Positions 24,183 through 34,041 of a DNA stretch of 64,000 nucleotides are shown piece after piece. Each line of letters begins with the position of its first letter. The first letter of the stretch is position 1. The position numbers and the translations under genes were made by a program. A model generated the notes under the pieces. The model worked only from the letters and a program-made list of their open reading frames with translations, was not told the origin of the DNA and did not search any database. Origin of the DNA: Auricularia sp. M13 (lineage: Eukaryota > Basidiomycota > Agaricomycetes > Auriculariales > Auriculariaceae); NCBI GenBank assembly GCA_037042915.1, contig CM073198.1, forward strand, positions 3,720,001 to 3,784,000, read 5' to 3'.

Positions 24183-24387
24183 TGAGTTCAGAGCTTTGAA
24201 TGTACATCTGGGGATAAGAAATGTATCGATAAAACCGACGAATCTATGGTAGCATATTCAAACTTCGATGTGCTTCGTTGTGGGATTGCGAAGCGCCTGC
24301 GAATTGAATTCACAGCACTCGCTACCCGTCCCAAAGAGCATTTGTCTGTTGTGAGTGGGTGCAGTACATAAGAGGATGGTATCTAGT

Positions 24388-25394
24388 TCAATATCTGCGT
24401 GCACGAGACGCGTCAGCGTTGAGGCCAAGATAATATTGGAAGCGGCGTACAGCGAGCAAGACGATGGCGGTGACGACGAGGAGGATGATCATGAGACACG
24501 CGGCGCGCCGGCCGGCCTTGCGCTGGTACTCGCCTGCGTCAGCTCGTTCGCGACGCCGTGCGTGTCCGCGGCGACGTTGCTGATGTTTGATTCGATGCTG
24601 TCTGTCACAGCAATAAGTATCCATAGGCATATGAGCGTCCAGGCGTTGGAAAAGCCGCACCAATCATGCCGCCCTGCTCAGTGACGAGCGTGCCGAGGTC
24701 GCGGAAGATCTCGTGCAGCTCGTGGATGCCAGACTCAATTTCGCGGATCTCGGCCTCGCGCTCGATCGACGATGAGCGACTCTTGGTGCTGCAGCTCCTG
24801 CGGCGAGAATTGCCTGCAACGTATTTAGAATTGCCTGCAACGTATTACTAAGTTCCATCTAATAATCGATAGTAAAGAAAGGGGAACTCACTGCTGCAGC
24901 AGCTGCACCTGACGCTGCTCAGGCTCGGCGTGGGCGCTGTCCGTATGCTCGAGCGGGACGTCGTCGTCGACGGCAAGCTTGACGCCCTCAACGACCGTGC
25001 GCTGTCTGGAAACGCTGAGCTGCTGGGCCTTCTGGAACGCAACGAGGCTGAGCTGGAAGTCGTGCTGCGTCTTGGCGAGCGCGGTCTTGAGGTGCGGGCG
25101 GCCCTGCTGCAGCGCCGCGAGCCGCTTGACGTCCTCGCTCCCGCGCTTCGCCATCTCGCGAGTCGTCTCCGTCAGGTCGTGCAGCGCGCCGCGCACGGCG
25201 CCCGTGTCGCGCGCGGTGCCGAGCTGGTCGACGAGCTTCGCGATGCCCTGCACGTTCGCGTTGATCTTGAACACCTGCATCCCCAGCGCCGACTGCAGCG
25301 CGCTGAACTGCGCGTCGGCCGCCGTCGGCGACGATGAAGACGAGCCGCCGAGTAACGGCCGCGCGCTGCCCGACTCGAGGTCCTGGAACGACAT
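24388..25394 (-). pseudogene. Broken copy of a Pep12/syntaxin-7-type t-SNARE
   Basis: The start at 25394 gives MSFQDLESGSARPLLGG and a syntaxin N-terminal three-helix (Habc) region including IAKLVDQLGTARD, RPHLKTALAKTQHDFQ. After an intron the SNARE motif begins QFSPQELQHQESLIV. The next codons read GATC before GAGCGCGAGGCC, so the expected EREAEIREIESGIHELHEI continues in another frame. After the next intron DSIESNISNVAADTHGVANELTQA is followed by a one-base loss, and EYQRKAGRRAACLMIILL with the transmembrane segment lies in yet another frame. Two frameshifts inside the SNARE domain make a working protein unlikely, unless the assembly is wrong. Normal Pep12 acts in Golgi-to-endosome fusion. 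It lies next to the broken PSMD9 inside the candidate element. Confidence 0.75.
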
Positions 25395-25433
25395 GTGCGT
25401 GTGCGCGGGGTGGGGAGGGAAGTGAAGTGGTGT

Positions 25434-25482
25434 CGTCAGGGCAAGCCCCGGACCCGGCTGCGCGTGGCGGGACGGTGTGCCT
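25434..25482 (+). repeat. 49-bp direct repeat, first copy
   Basis: CGTCAGGGCAAGCCCCGG followed by a GCGCGTGGCGGGACGGTGTG block. It matches 27415-27464 with one inserted base and one change. The two copies are about 1.98 kb apart, in the same orientation, and bracket the hypothetical gene starting at 26152. Confidence 0.75.
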
Positions 25483-26151
25483 CCGCGGATCCAGATGCAA
25501 ACTTGGACCGCAACCTCCCTCCTTGGCCTTATGCTCTACGGTTGGAACACGCACTTTCTCAATGGCTTTGCAACCTTGGCTTCGAGACTCCTCAGGAGCT
25601 AAGCAGCCTGCCAATGGCAAATCCGCGAGCGCTTGCTGAACTGCGCGTGCCCGTTGACTCCCAGACTGCGATTTGTGACCTTATGGATTCCCTCTCATCT
25701 AGCCCTCGTTTTCGGGCTTCCGACTAGTGATGAGGCTACCGCAGCTCGCCACATCTGAATAACCAGCTTTTCGGAGGGCAAACAGATGACAATGAAAATG
25801 GTTTCAAGGATATCCCGGGCCGGCTGTACAGTGTTAAACTCAGTATTGCAAGTTGCGAGCGCAAGGCTGAGCGGTTTAGAGCGCGTGTTGAAGACTCGAA
25901 GTCCGCTTCGCGGACTTGCCTACCGCTACCTATACGATGTCCTTCGGGGTTCTCACTTCGATGGAGAGTCCGCCGAGACGCGTGCATTGCCACGGCCCGG
26001 CAGCCAGCGTCACATCCAAGCGACGTCTCGCGCAGGGCCACGCCGGCCAAAAATTGCGTATAGTACAAATTGCCAAGGTCTCACCAGCCTGCCCAACATC
26101 AGTGTATCCACAGTTTGACTGCCTCGAGAGTCGAAAGCGCTAAGCGTCCAA

Positions 26152-27358
26152 ATGGCTGCCGTTTCCATTTTGCTGCTGGAGCGCGGCGCGCTCGAGCTGG
26201 AAACCGTCCGTGCCAAGTCCGCTCACGCCAACGACGTGCCAGCCCAAGATGCGCCTGCCCACTACCAGCGAGCCATGCACGAGCCATCGCCCGTTCAACT
26301 CGCCCTCGTCGCGTGCAACGTCCTGCTCGACTGCGAGCCCGTCGTCCGTGACGTCCTGCGAGCGATCCGCCACTCTTCATATCGGTGCCAGCATCCTCTC
26401 TATACTCCAAGTTCACCGCCCAACCCGCTCAGCTCGCGCTCACGCTTGTCGCGGCTCGCGACGAGCAGAGCCTCATGTAGCACAACCGCGGGCAACGAGC
26501 CCGAGCTCGAGTGCGCTTGGCCGGTGACATCCGGCAGCGCGTTCGTTCTCGCGCCCGCCCATCTCGTCCGTTCGCCTCGAAATTTGCGGCATTGTATGCG
26601 GCTCTCTTCCAGCTATCTGTGAGTACCATTAACTCAGAAATCAGACGCGGTTTGCTTCGTGCATAGTTACTAACCAACTCTACAGACTTTGCCCCAAACT
26701 CGAACGCCAGCTGCAAGATGTCGCTCAGGCTTGCGCAGATGACTCATCTGGACGAGGGCTATCGAACGGTATGTCTATCATCGCGGTCCGAGGTCGTGTT
26801 GGTCACTTACGATTTGTTTTGTTCAGCCTCCTTCGGACAACGCTCGCGCCGGCGTACAGAGGCTGCGCCCGCGCTGAAATTCCGCTTGAGGATGTGCATT
26901 AGGTACGTCCTATAGACCTCCTATTGTTAGATCGCGCGCGCAAAAAATCTGACGCTATCGGCAGTCTATCTTTCGCAACTTGCTCGCGATCTCGATGACC
27001 CCACAACGCCGCGCAAAGCCACGAGTCCTAGAGGCTTATGGCATCTATGCCAAGTACCTCCCATCGTAGAAATGCGGGAGCAAGATGCGGATCGGGTGCG
27101 TCTGCTTTGGTTGCCGTTCCGACCAACTAAACTCACGATCGGTCCAAGGATGCCTCCGTGCTGCTCAAAATCGGTTGGAGGGTGATGCCAGCACATGCTG
27201 GATGCAACACGAGCCGTTGTACAGCGCGCCCAAGACGCATTGTGCGGGTGGCAGCTCGGGTCGGTCAACCGATCCGCACCTCACCGGCAACTGGCTTTCG
27301 TTTCGCGCAAACGGCGCAAATCCGCCATCCCAACTGCACGGTGAGTACATCCATAACT
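26152..27358 (+). CDS. Hypothetical spliced gene of unknown function
   Basis: The start at 26152 (AAATGGCT context) gives MAAVSILLLERGALELETV, then HYQRAMHEPSPVQLALVACN and EPVVRDVLRAIRHSS. Strong splice signals support it. A donor GTGAGTACC stands at about 26621 with a branch-like TTACTAAC and CTCTACAG acceptor at about 26685. A second intron runs about 26770-26826 (GTATGT to TTCAG), a third about 26902-26963, and a last donor GGTGAGTAC is near 27341. The exon frames do not all join cleanly by eye, so the structure may be wrong or the gene may be decaying. No family is recognised. It lies within the integrase element between the 49-bp direct repeats. Confidence 0.35.
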
Positions 27359-27414
27359 ATCCACGACCTCCCGCCATTGGAGCGTGCCCAAAGTCGGCGC
27401 CGAGGCCGTAGTAT

Positions 27415-27464
27415 CGTCAGGGCAAGCCCCGGCCCCCGGCTGCGCGTGGCGGGACGGTGTGCCT
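27415..27464 (+). repeat. 49-bp direct repeat, second copy
   Basis: Second copy of the sequence at 25434-25482, same orientation; flanks outside the shared 49-50 bp differ. Confidence 0.75.
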
Positions 27465-27648
27465 GCATGCTGGGCTCAGCTCGTTGTCATCGCCGCATGC
27501 GCCACCGACTGTAAGACTCATCCATTTCCCGCAAGCCGCGACTATTTAGTGTATTCATGATATCCCTCTGGAGCATCCGCACAATATTATCTTGGAACAA
27601 AACACGACAGCCTGCTGAAGGGAGTGAACTCATGAGCAGTGCAAATTC

Positions 27649-28062
27649 ATGAATATAGATTGCTTTAGACAATTCAAATCCATGTTCAAGCTCGGCGTAC
27701 TATCAGTGTTGCATACAGGGGCCTGGCAGCAGGCATACACAAATCTCAACATCGAGGGGCTAGACGCATTTACTTACATCCTGTTTGGATCTTATCACAG
27801 GAGCATGACCATTATGGCTTTTGCTCGCATGGCACGAGGGCCGGCACGAGGGCCAGCGGCGGGCGGGAGGTCCGTGCACAACGATGTGGTGGCCCGTAGT
27901 TCCGTTGGGTGCAGCGGCGACAAGTGCTACAGCGTTGGCGCTGACGACATCGAGATAATGGACAGAGTGTGGCCTGCGCCAAGGGTACCCTGTGTGCCAG
28001 CAAGGGGTCCGGTAGTTAATAATTTAAATCAATCAACATCGACGTTGGTGTCGTTTTTGTAA
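27649..28062 (+). CDS. Unsupported 137-residue ORF near the right end of the element
   Basis: An ATG-initiated ORF (MNIDCFRQFKSMFKLGV ...) that ends 150 bp before the right terminal repeat. It has no recognised domain. ARGPARGPAAGG suggests a low-complexity stretch. It is listed because it is the only long ORF between 27.5 and 28.2 kb; it may be a chance frame. Confidence 0.15.
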   Translation: MNIDCFRQFKSMFKLGVLSVLHTGAWQQAYTNLNIEGLDAFTYILFGSYHRSMTIMAFARMARGPARGPAAGGRSVHNDVVARSSVGCSGDKCYSVGADDIEIMDRVWPAPRVPCVPARGPVVNNLNQSTSTLVSFL

Positions 28063-28215
28063 TGGCAGCCATCGCCGGTCGGTGACGAAGGCATCTGTTG
28101 GTAGCGCAGGATAAGCGCAGGGCGAACACGAGTACCAGTCGCTGTCCAGCATACCATGTGGGAAAGGGACGCCGGTTGAGACCCGATCCCGAAACCAGAC
28201 AACCGATCGAGGATT

Positions 28216-28689
28216 CGAGAACTCGAGAGCTCCGAGGCCTCCGAACCTTGTCTCGGAGCCCTGATAATATGGGAAAGACGCTCAGATTCTTGCCTGAGCA
28301 GTGAACTGATTGGTCTTATATTTAAATCTGAACTGTGATCTGGGTGACTTTGATCAGTGCAAGAATTCTGAATAGACTATTTAAATTTCTGTAGGCATTG
28401 GGGTACATTCTGAACGAATGAGGTACGATTCTGGAGGAGCGCGATGGATTCTGAACGGACGGGCGCCAAATCTGATCGCACGGGCGCCAAATCTGATTGC
28501 GCCAACGCGGAGTTTGATCATGCGGGTGCGGAATCTGAAGCCGCTTCTTGCAGATCTGAACAAACTACCTCAAATTCTGAATGTTGGGTGAACTTCTGGA
28601 GATAGGCCCAAATTCTGTAGGCAGGCCAAAATATTCTGTAGGAGGCCTTTTTTTGACCAAAATATTTTTTGTGCACTTTAAGGAGGATA
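28216..28689 (-). repeat. Right long terminal inverted repeat of the integrase element
   Basis: About 474 bp, reverse complement of 11437-11941. It ends GTGCACTTTAAGGAGGATA at 28689 and is followed directly by GGCCGT (28690-28695). It has two rather than three copies of the GGCGCCAAATCTGA unit, and many TTCTGAA/ATTCTG units in reverse orientation to the left repeat. Confidence 0.85.
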
Positions 28690-28695
28690 GGCCGT

Positions 28696-30603
28696 CATGG
28701 TTAACTTCCGTTCATCTCCCATATAGTCCGCTCTCATCGATTAGCGCACGACAAGAATTCTCTCCGAATGACACAGCCTCGGAAGGATTTTGGCTTGTCG
28801 AAGAACAAGTGGATTACCGAGTCAATCCGGACCTCCGGCAGTGCGACGTGAACCTGTGCAGAGCGGGCACCTGCATGCACCAGCTTAAGAAACCACAGGG
28901 GAGCGTGAGACGGCTTGATCATGTCAATTCCCATCGGTACCGGGGAATACTCCTGGCGGCGAATGGCAGCGCCGGGGAGGGCGGCATGTTCGCGCAGGCC
29001 GCATCCAGAGTTGCCACATTCACATTACAAGTTCTCCATCCATGATTATCGCCTTCAAATGCCCTACAGTACAATGGAATCCAGTATTATCTCCCCGAGT
29101 TGTGACCAGTTGTAGGTCAGTTCACCGTAGCACACCTTCGAAGGATATTACAAATGGTATACAACCCCGCCGTATGATCCCTGACAAATGAATACCGCAC
29201 AAATCGTAAAATCCGATAGGCTTCAGCGCCATATCTCGCACGGACAGCCTGCGAGCATGATCAGTAAGCTCTGGCAAATCGAACCGGAAGACGTACAGAA
29301 TACGTCGAGACAACAATCGCAGCAGTCCTGCCCGGCGAGCTTATATCAGCATGTGGCTACAACAGAGAGAAGTCCTGGCATGCACCTTGCAGCATTCTTC
29401 CCGGAGAGAACGAGTCAGTGAAAGCTTCCCGAGGGGAAGACGATGTCGGGCGCACCGCAGCACCACCCACAGGCCCACGTCGTCGCAGTCTGCGCGATGG
29501 TTCAGAACGCGAGCAGCGCGAGCGATCACTGCGACGTACGCGTCGTTCGCCTTCTCTACGTATGTTCCCGCCGCGCAACCTCAGCGCACGCGACTGCGCG
29601 GGCACCTCCTCCGGTGGCGACACGGTGCAATCTGCAATACCGTGGGTGAGCTGCCGCCGGGGTTCGGGAAGTTGGCGCGCAGACACGCACCCATTTGCGG
29701 CGCAGGCAGCGGCTGCAGCACGACGACTTCCGCGTCCATGAGCAAGCGAGGGGGGGAGGGGGGCAGGGGGGCAGGGGGGCAGCCGGTTCGATGTGGCTCA
29801 GAGTCAGAGGCAAGAGTCGGGGAAGCATCAGCACGGAGGCGCGCGGGAGCTGATTCATTCTGTCAGGGCGCCGGACTGGATCGCCGCACAGCCTCCGGGA
29901 GGAAGCGCCCACGCCAGGCACATGCGCTCAATTTTGCACCAGAGATCCTCCGGCAAGGCGGCAACGCGTCCAGCGGTTTTCTGCGCATTTTTGTTTTCTT
30001 TTATTTCGTCGGGATGGAGAGTGTGCGGGAGGGATGGGGCAGGGTTGGGGGAAGTGTGCTAAAAGTGAGGGATATGAAGATGGAATCCAGAGAACGAAAT
30101 GGCGGACGGCGGGGCGATTTCGTATGGATACATGGGCGCGACGGAAACAAACACGCGCTGAAAAGGATGAAGAGGAATGTAGAGGAGAGGATAAGGAGGT
30201 AAAAGGAGACAAATCCGTGAGTAACATTGCCTCCTTGGAGGGAGGTGGGGGGTAATAGATGCGCGCGCACTAACTAGATTCCGACACGAGAGATGCGAGG
30301 ACAGATGGAGAGATGGAGAGAGAGGGAGACAGAGACACTAGTAAACGAGTGACAGCCGGTTGCATCGTGAATGGCATAAGCGTGTCGTCAGTAAAAGGGG
30401 TGGCGGTGTGTGAAGTGAAGTAAAAGTGGCAAGCAAGAAAAAGAGAACGAGGACCAGCAAAGAGGATTCCGACCCATAACCTTAGCACGAGGGAGAGCAG
30501 TAAGACAACAAGAGAATGCAAAATGTCACGGGGGCAGAGTGATGACACACACGGAGGGGAGACAGCCGAGCGGGGACCGGGGCGAGGAGAGGAGAGGACG
30601 CAC
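28696..30603. other. Gene-poor stretch with a four-run G tract
   Basis: No gene is supported. A long plus-strand frame at 29351-30202 is Arg/Gly low complexity and judged a chance ORF. At 29750-29779 four G runs of 7, 6, 6 and 6 are separated by A or CA, a strong G-quadruplex candidate on the plus strand. From about 30000 to 30600 the plus strand is purine-rich, so the minus-strand transcript of the YTH gene would have a pyrimidine-rich 3' region. Confidence 0.45.
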
Positions 30604-32966
30604 TCACGACGCGTCGCCGCCGCTGGCCTGGGGACGGTGCTGCCCGCCGCCCCCACCACGCGCGCCGCGTCCTCGCCGGACGGACGTCGACGGCGGCGGC
30701 ACGGGGTCGCCTTCCGGGCGAGCCCACTCCTCCAGCAGGCGCGCGCCGCACGTCGGCTCGAGCTCGGTGCCGTCGCGCGAAACCTTGACCTCCCGATCGT
30801 GATTCCACGGGTTGCGCAGGTTGCGCGTGCGCTGGAACGGCAGCCGCGTCGTACAAAGCCACTCGATGGGAAACGGCGTGCCCCAATCGCCGGCCTCCTT
30901 ATCCTCGCCCGCGTCCTTGTCCTTGTCCTTGTCCCCGCCCTTGTCCTCGGCGAGCGGCAGCGCCGGCTCCGAGCGCCCCGCCGAGCCTCCCTCGCGCACT
31001 GCGTTAATGGCCGCTTCAGGATCAAGACGGAAACGCGGAGGTGAACTCGAGAATTTACGGGTGCTCAACACGTTCCCGCTGCTGCTGTCCGCGTGCTGCA
31101 CCGGCTCGACCGTGTTGGGCTCGCGCGCGCGCAGCGGCTTGCTGTCCCACGTGTCCGCGCCGCGCCGCAGGTCCTCGTACGAGATCGGCTGGTGCGCCTT
31201 CCCGAGCTCGGGCGGCGCGGACGCCTGCTGCGCCGGCGACTTCTCGTGCTGGACCCGCGACGAGGTGTAGTCCAGCGCGTCGCCCGGCGTGAGCGGCGAC
31301 GGCGACGCCTCCGCGAAGCGCGCCTCGGGGAACATGCGCGACGGCACGGCCGACTGATTCACGAGCGTGCTGTCCGTCGCGTCGCTCTTGCGCTGCGGCT
31401 TGTCGTCCGGATGAGGCGGTGCGAGGTTGCCAGAGCCCGTGTTCTGCTCGGCTTCATCTTCCTCCTTGAGGTTGGGCAGACTCTTTCCCAGCGACTCGGC
31501 GCGCGAGTGCCAGCCCACCGAGGTGACCGTAGCCCCAGGTTCGCCCGAGACCACGCGGCCGGCCATACTGCAAAACACGCGCCGCGCGAGTGAGCTAAAT
31601 TACCTAGAAGGAAGCTATGACGGCCATCGTACCGAGCGTAACCAAAGAACTCGCCGCTCTTGTTGGCGCTGAAGATGAGGTAGACGTCCCTGCTGGTCCG
31701 GTACGCCTGGTCGAGTATGCCCTCGTTGTGCTTCTGTGTGGACCACAAGCCGCACTCAACGCTCTTCAAGAGCTGTTGCTACAGGAAGACGTCACACGTT
31801 AGCAACCGCTCCCAGCTCGAGCGCAGCGCTCAGCGCTTACCTCGGTGAGCGACTTCATGATAAAGTAGCGTTTGGGGAAGTGCTTGGACAGGAAGCTCGA
31901 GTTGGTGGACGCGTACGAGCCGGACGAGTTGGACGCCATGGAGGTTGACGTAGACTCGCGTGGGTGCGTCACCGGCCCAGGCCTTTCGTCCGCCCCGGCG
32001 CGTGGGTCGGCCGCTAGCGCAGCCTCCCGCTCAGCCTTCTCCTTGTCCTGGTCCCTCACCCAGCGAGTGTGCATGCCCATGCCACGCTGGCCGCCAACGC
32101 CGGCCTTGAGGTCGTCGTCTTTCTTGCGCACGCGGCACACGAGCCGCGGACAGCGCGCGTCAGCCGGGCGCAGTGGCTGGCCGTTGAAGAAGTGCACCGC
32201 GCGCTCGAGGTGCGCCTGCGAGCGGAAGTTGACGAACGCGCAGTTCGAGCGCGCGATGAGGAACACGGACGTGACGCCGCCCTCGCTCGGCGGGCCCTGC
32301 CCCGGCATCCCTGGTGGCCCTGCGTTGAAGAACGCGCGTAACTCCTCCTCGTTCGCGTCGGACGGTACGTTGCCGACCCACATTACCCACTCGGACCGCG
32401 ACGCCGGCACCGTCGGGTGGTAGGCCATTCGTGTCACCGGCGAGCGATTCCCGCCACGGTTTCCCAATCGCGAGGACGCGGGCGACCGCGGAGAGCGCAA
32501 CGGTGAGTGTGGATACTCGCTGCTGGGCGGGCCTGATCGCGGGAAGCCCGCCGAGGGCGGCACTGCGGGCGACGGGAAGGGACTGAGCGGTGGTAAAGGC
32601 GCTGGCACAGGACTCGAGTACGTGTCTGCTTCTCGTCTTGGCTGCGCTGCTGGGGAAAAGCCGACCGACGGTTGTTGGTGCTGGTAGGCCGAGGAAAAGT
32701 TGTGCTGTTCGAAACCCGTGCTCGGGCGCGCGACAGGCTGCGACGGGAAGAACCACCAGGTGCCCTTGGACTCGTCTGCGGTCGTTGTGGGCATATACGA
32801 CTGACCGTACGGCGCCGCCGCCTGGTATTGGCCCGCGTATATGGCCGGCGCCGTGGGCGAATAGGTATGCGGCGGGTAAAACGACTGCGGCGAGGCCGGA
32901 TAGTGCATCGGAAACTGGCCGAACGGGGCCTGCGTCGTGTGTGGTGTGTGCGGCGACGGCGGCGGG

Positions 32967-33000
<34 letters not shown>

Positions 33001-34041
33001 CGCTGGGCGGCGCGGCGCCGACATTGTACGGGGCCGACGATGGCCCCGCTGGGCTCTCGTTCGGCGGGTGGGGATGAAGGAACGGAAACATCGCGGTGCT
33101 CGGCTGCTGGGACGTGGGCGTCGTGCGATAGCCGAGGGCGGACAGCGGCGAGGGATCGTGCGCCATGATGGACGGATGGGCATAGGCGTGGGTGTACGCA
33201 AAATGCGGCGGGCTCTGGACGACCTGGCCGGGCGGCTGCGGGGCCATCGTGTACTGGGCCTGGTAGCCGCCCTGGCCGTAGGCGACGTACGGCGGCGGCA
33301 GATATGCGTGCGGCGGCGACTGGGGCTGCTGGGCGAACGGCGATAGCGGCGACGGGAACGACGACTGGCGGACATACGGCCGTCGCGGCGGGACGACCTG
33401 GAGGCTAGCGCCGTGCTGGTCGCGCTGCTGCTGCTGCTGCTGCTGCTGGGCGTCGTCTGGCGGGCGGGCCGGTCTATGCTGCTGTCTATGCTGCTGGGGC
33501 TGCTGCTGCTGGGCGCTGCTGTTTTCGGACATGAAGGGGTCGTGGGGATCGTGACTGGCCAGCGAGTCAGCCGAGTTGTTCGTGCCTCTGGTTGCGCCTG
33601 TGCTGCTGGGCGTGCTGGCGGGCGGCGGGGTCGTCCTCGCGCCCCGGGCTGGGCAGTGGTGAGCGCGGGCGACGACGAGCAGGAGTGTATGCGCACTGAG
33701 TAGAAGGGAATCCTGAGAGTGGTATTCTAGAAAAGGCTGGACATTAGCACGCGCGCATCGAGCACTGGCACGGTCTGCCCGGACGGCGCGACGCGACAAG
33801 GGCGCGCGGGACGGTGAGACGAAAAAATCAAACGCCGCCCGCTCCTCCCACTCCGACAGCCCGTCCGTTGGCAGCCTCGGGGCGGAAATTAAACAAACAG
33901 TTATAACTCACCCGAGCTTTGAACAGATAATCCCTCCAGCGAGTCTGGTGCCTGGATTTGCGGCCCCTGCGGTTGCGGCTGCACTAGAGTCACGATGTTC
34001 TGCAGCGCCTGCGCAATCTGGGCGGTCGCGGTTGCGCGCAT
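30604..34041 (-). CDS. RRM and YTH domain RNA-binding protein (m6A-reader type)
   Basis: The proposed exon 1 is 34041-33912 (MRATATAQIAQALQNIV), ending at a GTGAGT donor. Joining to an acceptor at 33649 keeps frame into ARTTPPPASTPSSTG. A shorter start at 33532 (MSENSSAQQQQ) is the alternative. A long Pro/Gln/Tyr-rich region with two poly-Gln tracts (CAG repeats, 32967-33001 and 33421-33447) precedes an RRM (MWVGNVP as RNP2, NCAFVNFRS as RNP1). The YTH domain opens with FPKRYFIMKSLTE and, after an intron, CGLWSTQKHNEGILDQAYRT, SANKSGEFFGYA. It closes with TPFPIEWLCTTRLPFQRT, RNPWNHDREVKVSRDGTELEP. The Trp in GLWST and EWL are expected cage residues. About 200 residues rich in Ser/Pro/Asp are inserted inside YTH. 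The stop at 30604 overlaps a GTGAGT-like donor, so one more 3' exon is possible. A nuclear or cytoplasmic mRNA-fate role is expected by family. Confidence 0.85.

Larger units (their letters stand above)
11437..28689. mobile_element. Candidate 17.25-kb integrase-encoding DNA element with long inverted terminal repeats
   Basis: The left end 11437-11941 is the inverted copy of the right end 28216-28689. The outermost bases are TATCCTCCTTAAAGTGCAC at left and the reverse complement at right. Immediately outside both ends stands the same hexamer, GGCCGT (11431-11436 and 28690-28695), as a direct repeat, as expected for a target-site duplication. Within lie an integrase of the retroviral DDE type, a Cys-rich protein gene, a BTB gene, a 2OG dioxygenase gene, broken PSMD9 and syntaxin copies, and unassigned ORFs. 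A 6-bp duplication fits the 4-6 bp range known for retroviral-type integrases. Size, long repeats, 6-bp duplication and integrase match Polinton/Maverick elements in form, but no polymerase B, ATPase, protease or capsid gene was seen. The alternative is two independent inverted copies of a 0.5-kb repeat with a chance hexamer match. Confidence 0.65.

Noticed and set aside
24930-25337. Plus-strand ORFs opposite the syntaxin copy
   Set aside because: Shadows of the GC-rich syntaxin exon; the minus-strand frame has clear family segments.
25395-25727. Plus-strand ORF ending DLMDSLSSSPRFRASD
   Set aside because: Starts within the 49-bp repeat, has no proper ATG for the later part and no recognised family; too weak to list as a gene.
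11437-28689. Starship-type giant element
   Set aside because: Starships are known from filamentous ascomycetes, carry a DUF3435 tyrosine recombinase at one end and have no long inverted repeats; none of that is seen.
11437-28689. Polinton/Maverick proper
   Set aside because: The architecture is similar, but no polymerase B, packaging ATPase, protease or capsid protein could be found, so the name is not used.
29351-30202. 283-residue plus-strand ORF
   Set aside because: Arg/Gly/Glu low-complexity in a purine-rich, G-run region, no ATG in good context and no domain; a composition effect.
32967-33001. CAG/CTG microsatellite as a regulatory repeat
   Set aside because: It is in frame within the YTH gene and codes for poly-Gln.
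32672-33346. Long plus-strand ORF opposite the YTH gene
   Set aside because: It is the antisense shadow of the Pro/Gln-rich region of the YTH protein; its Arg/Gly content follows from that.
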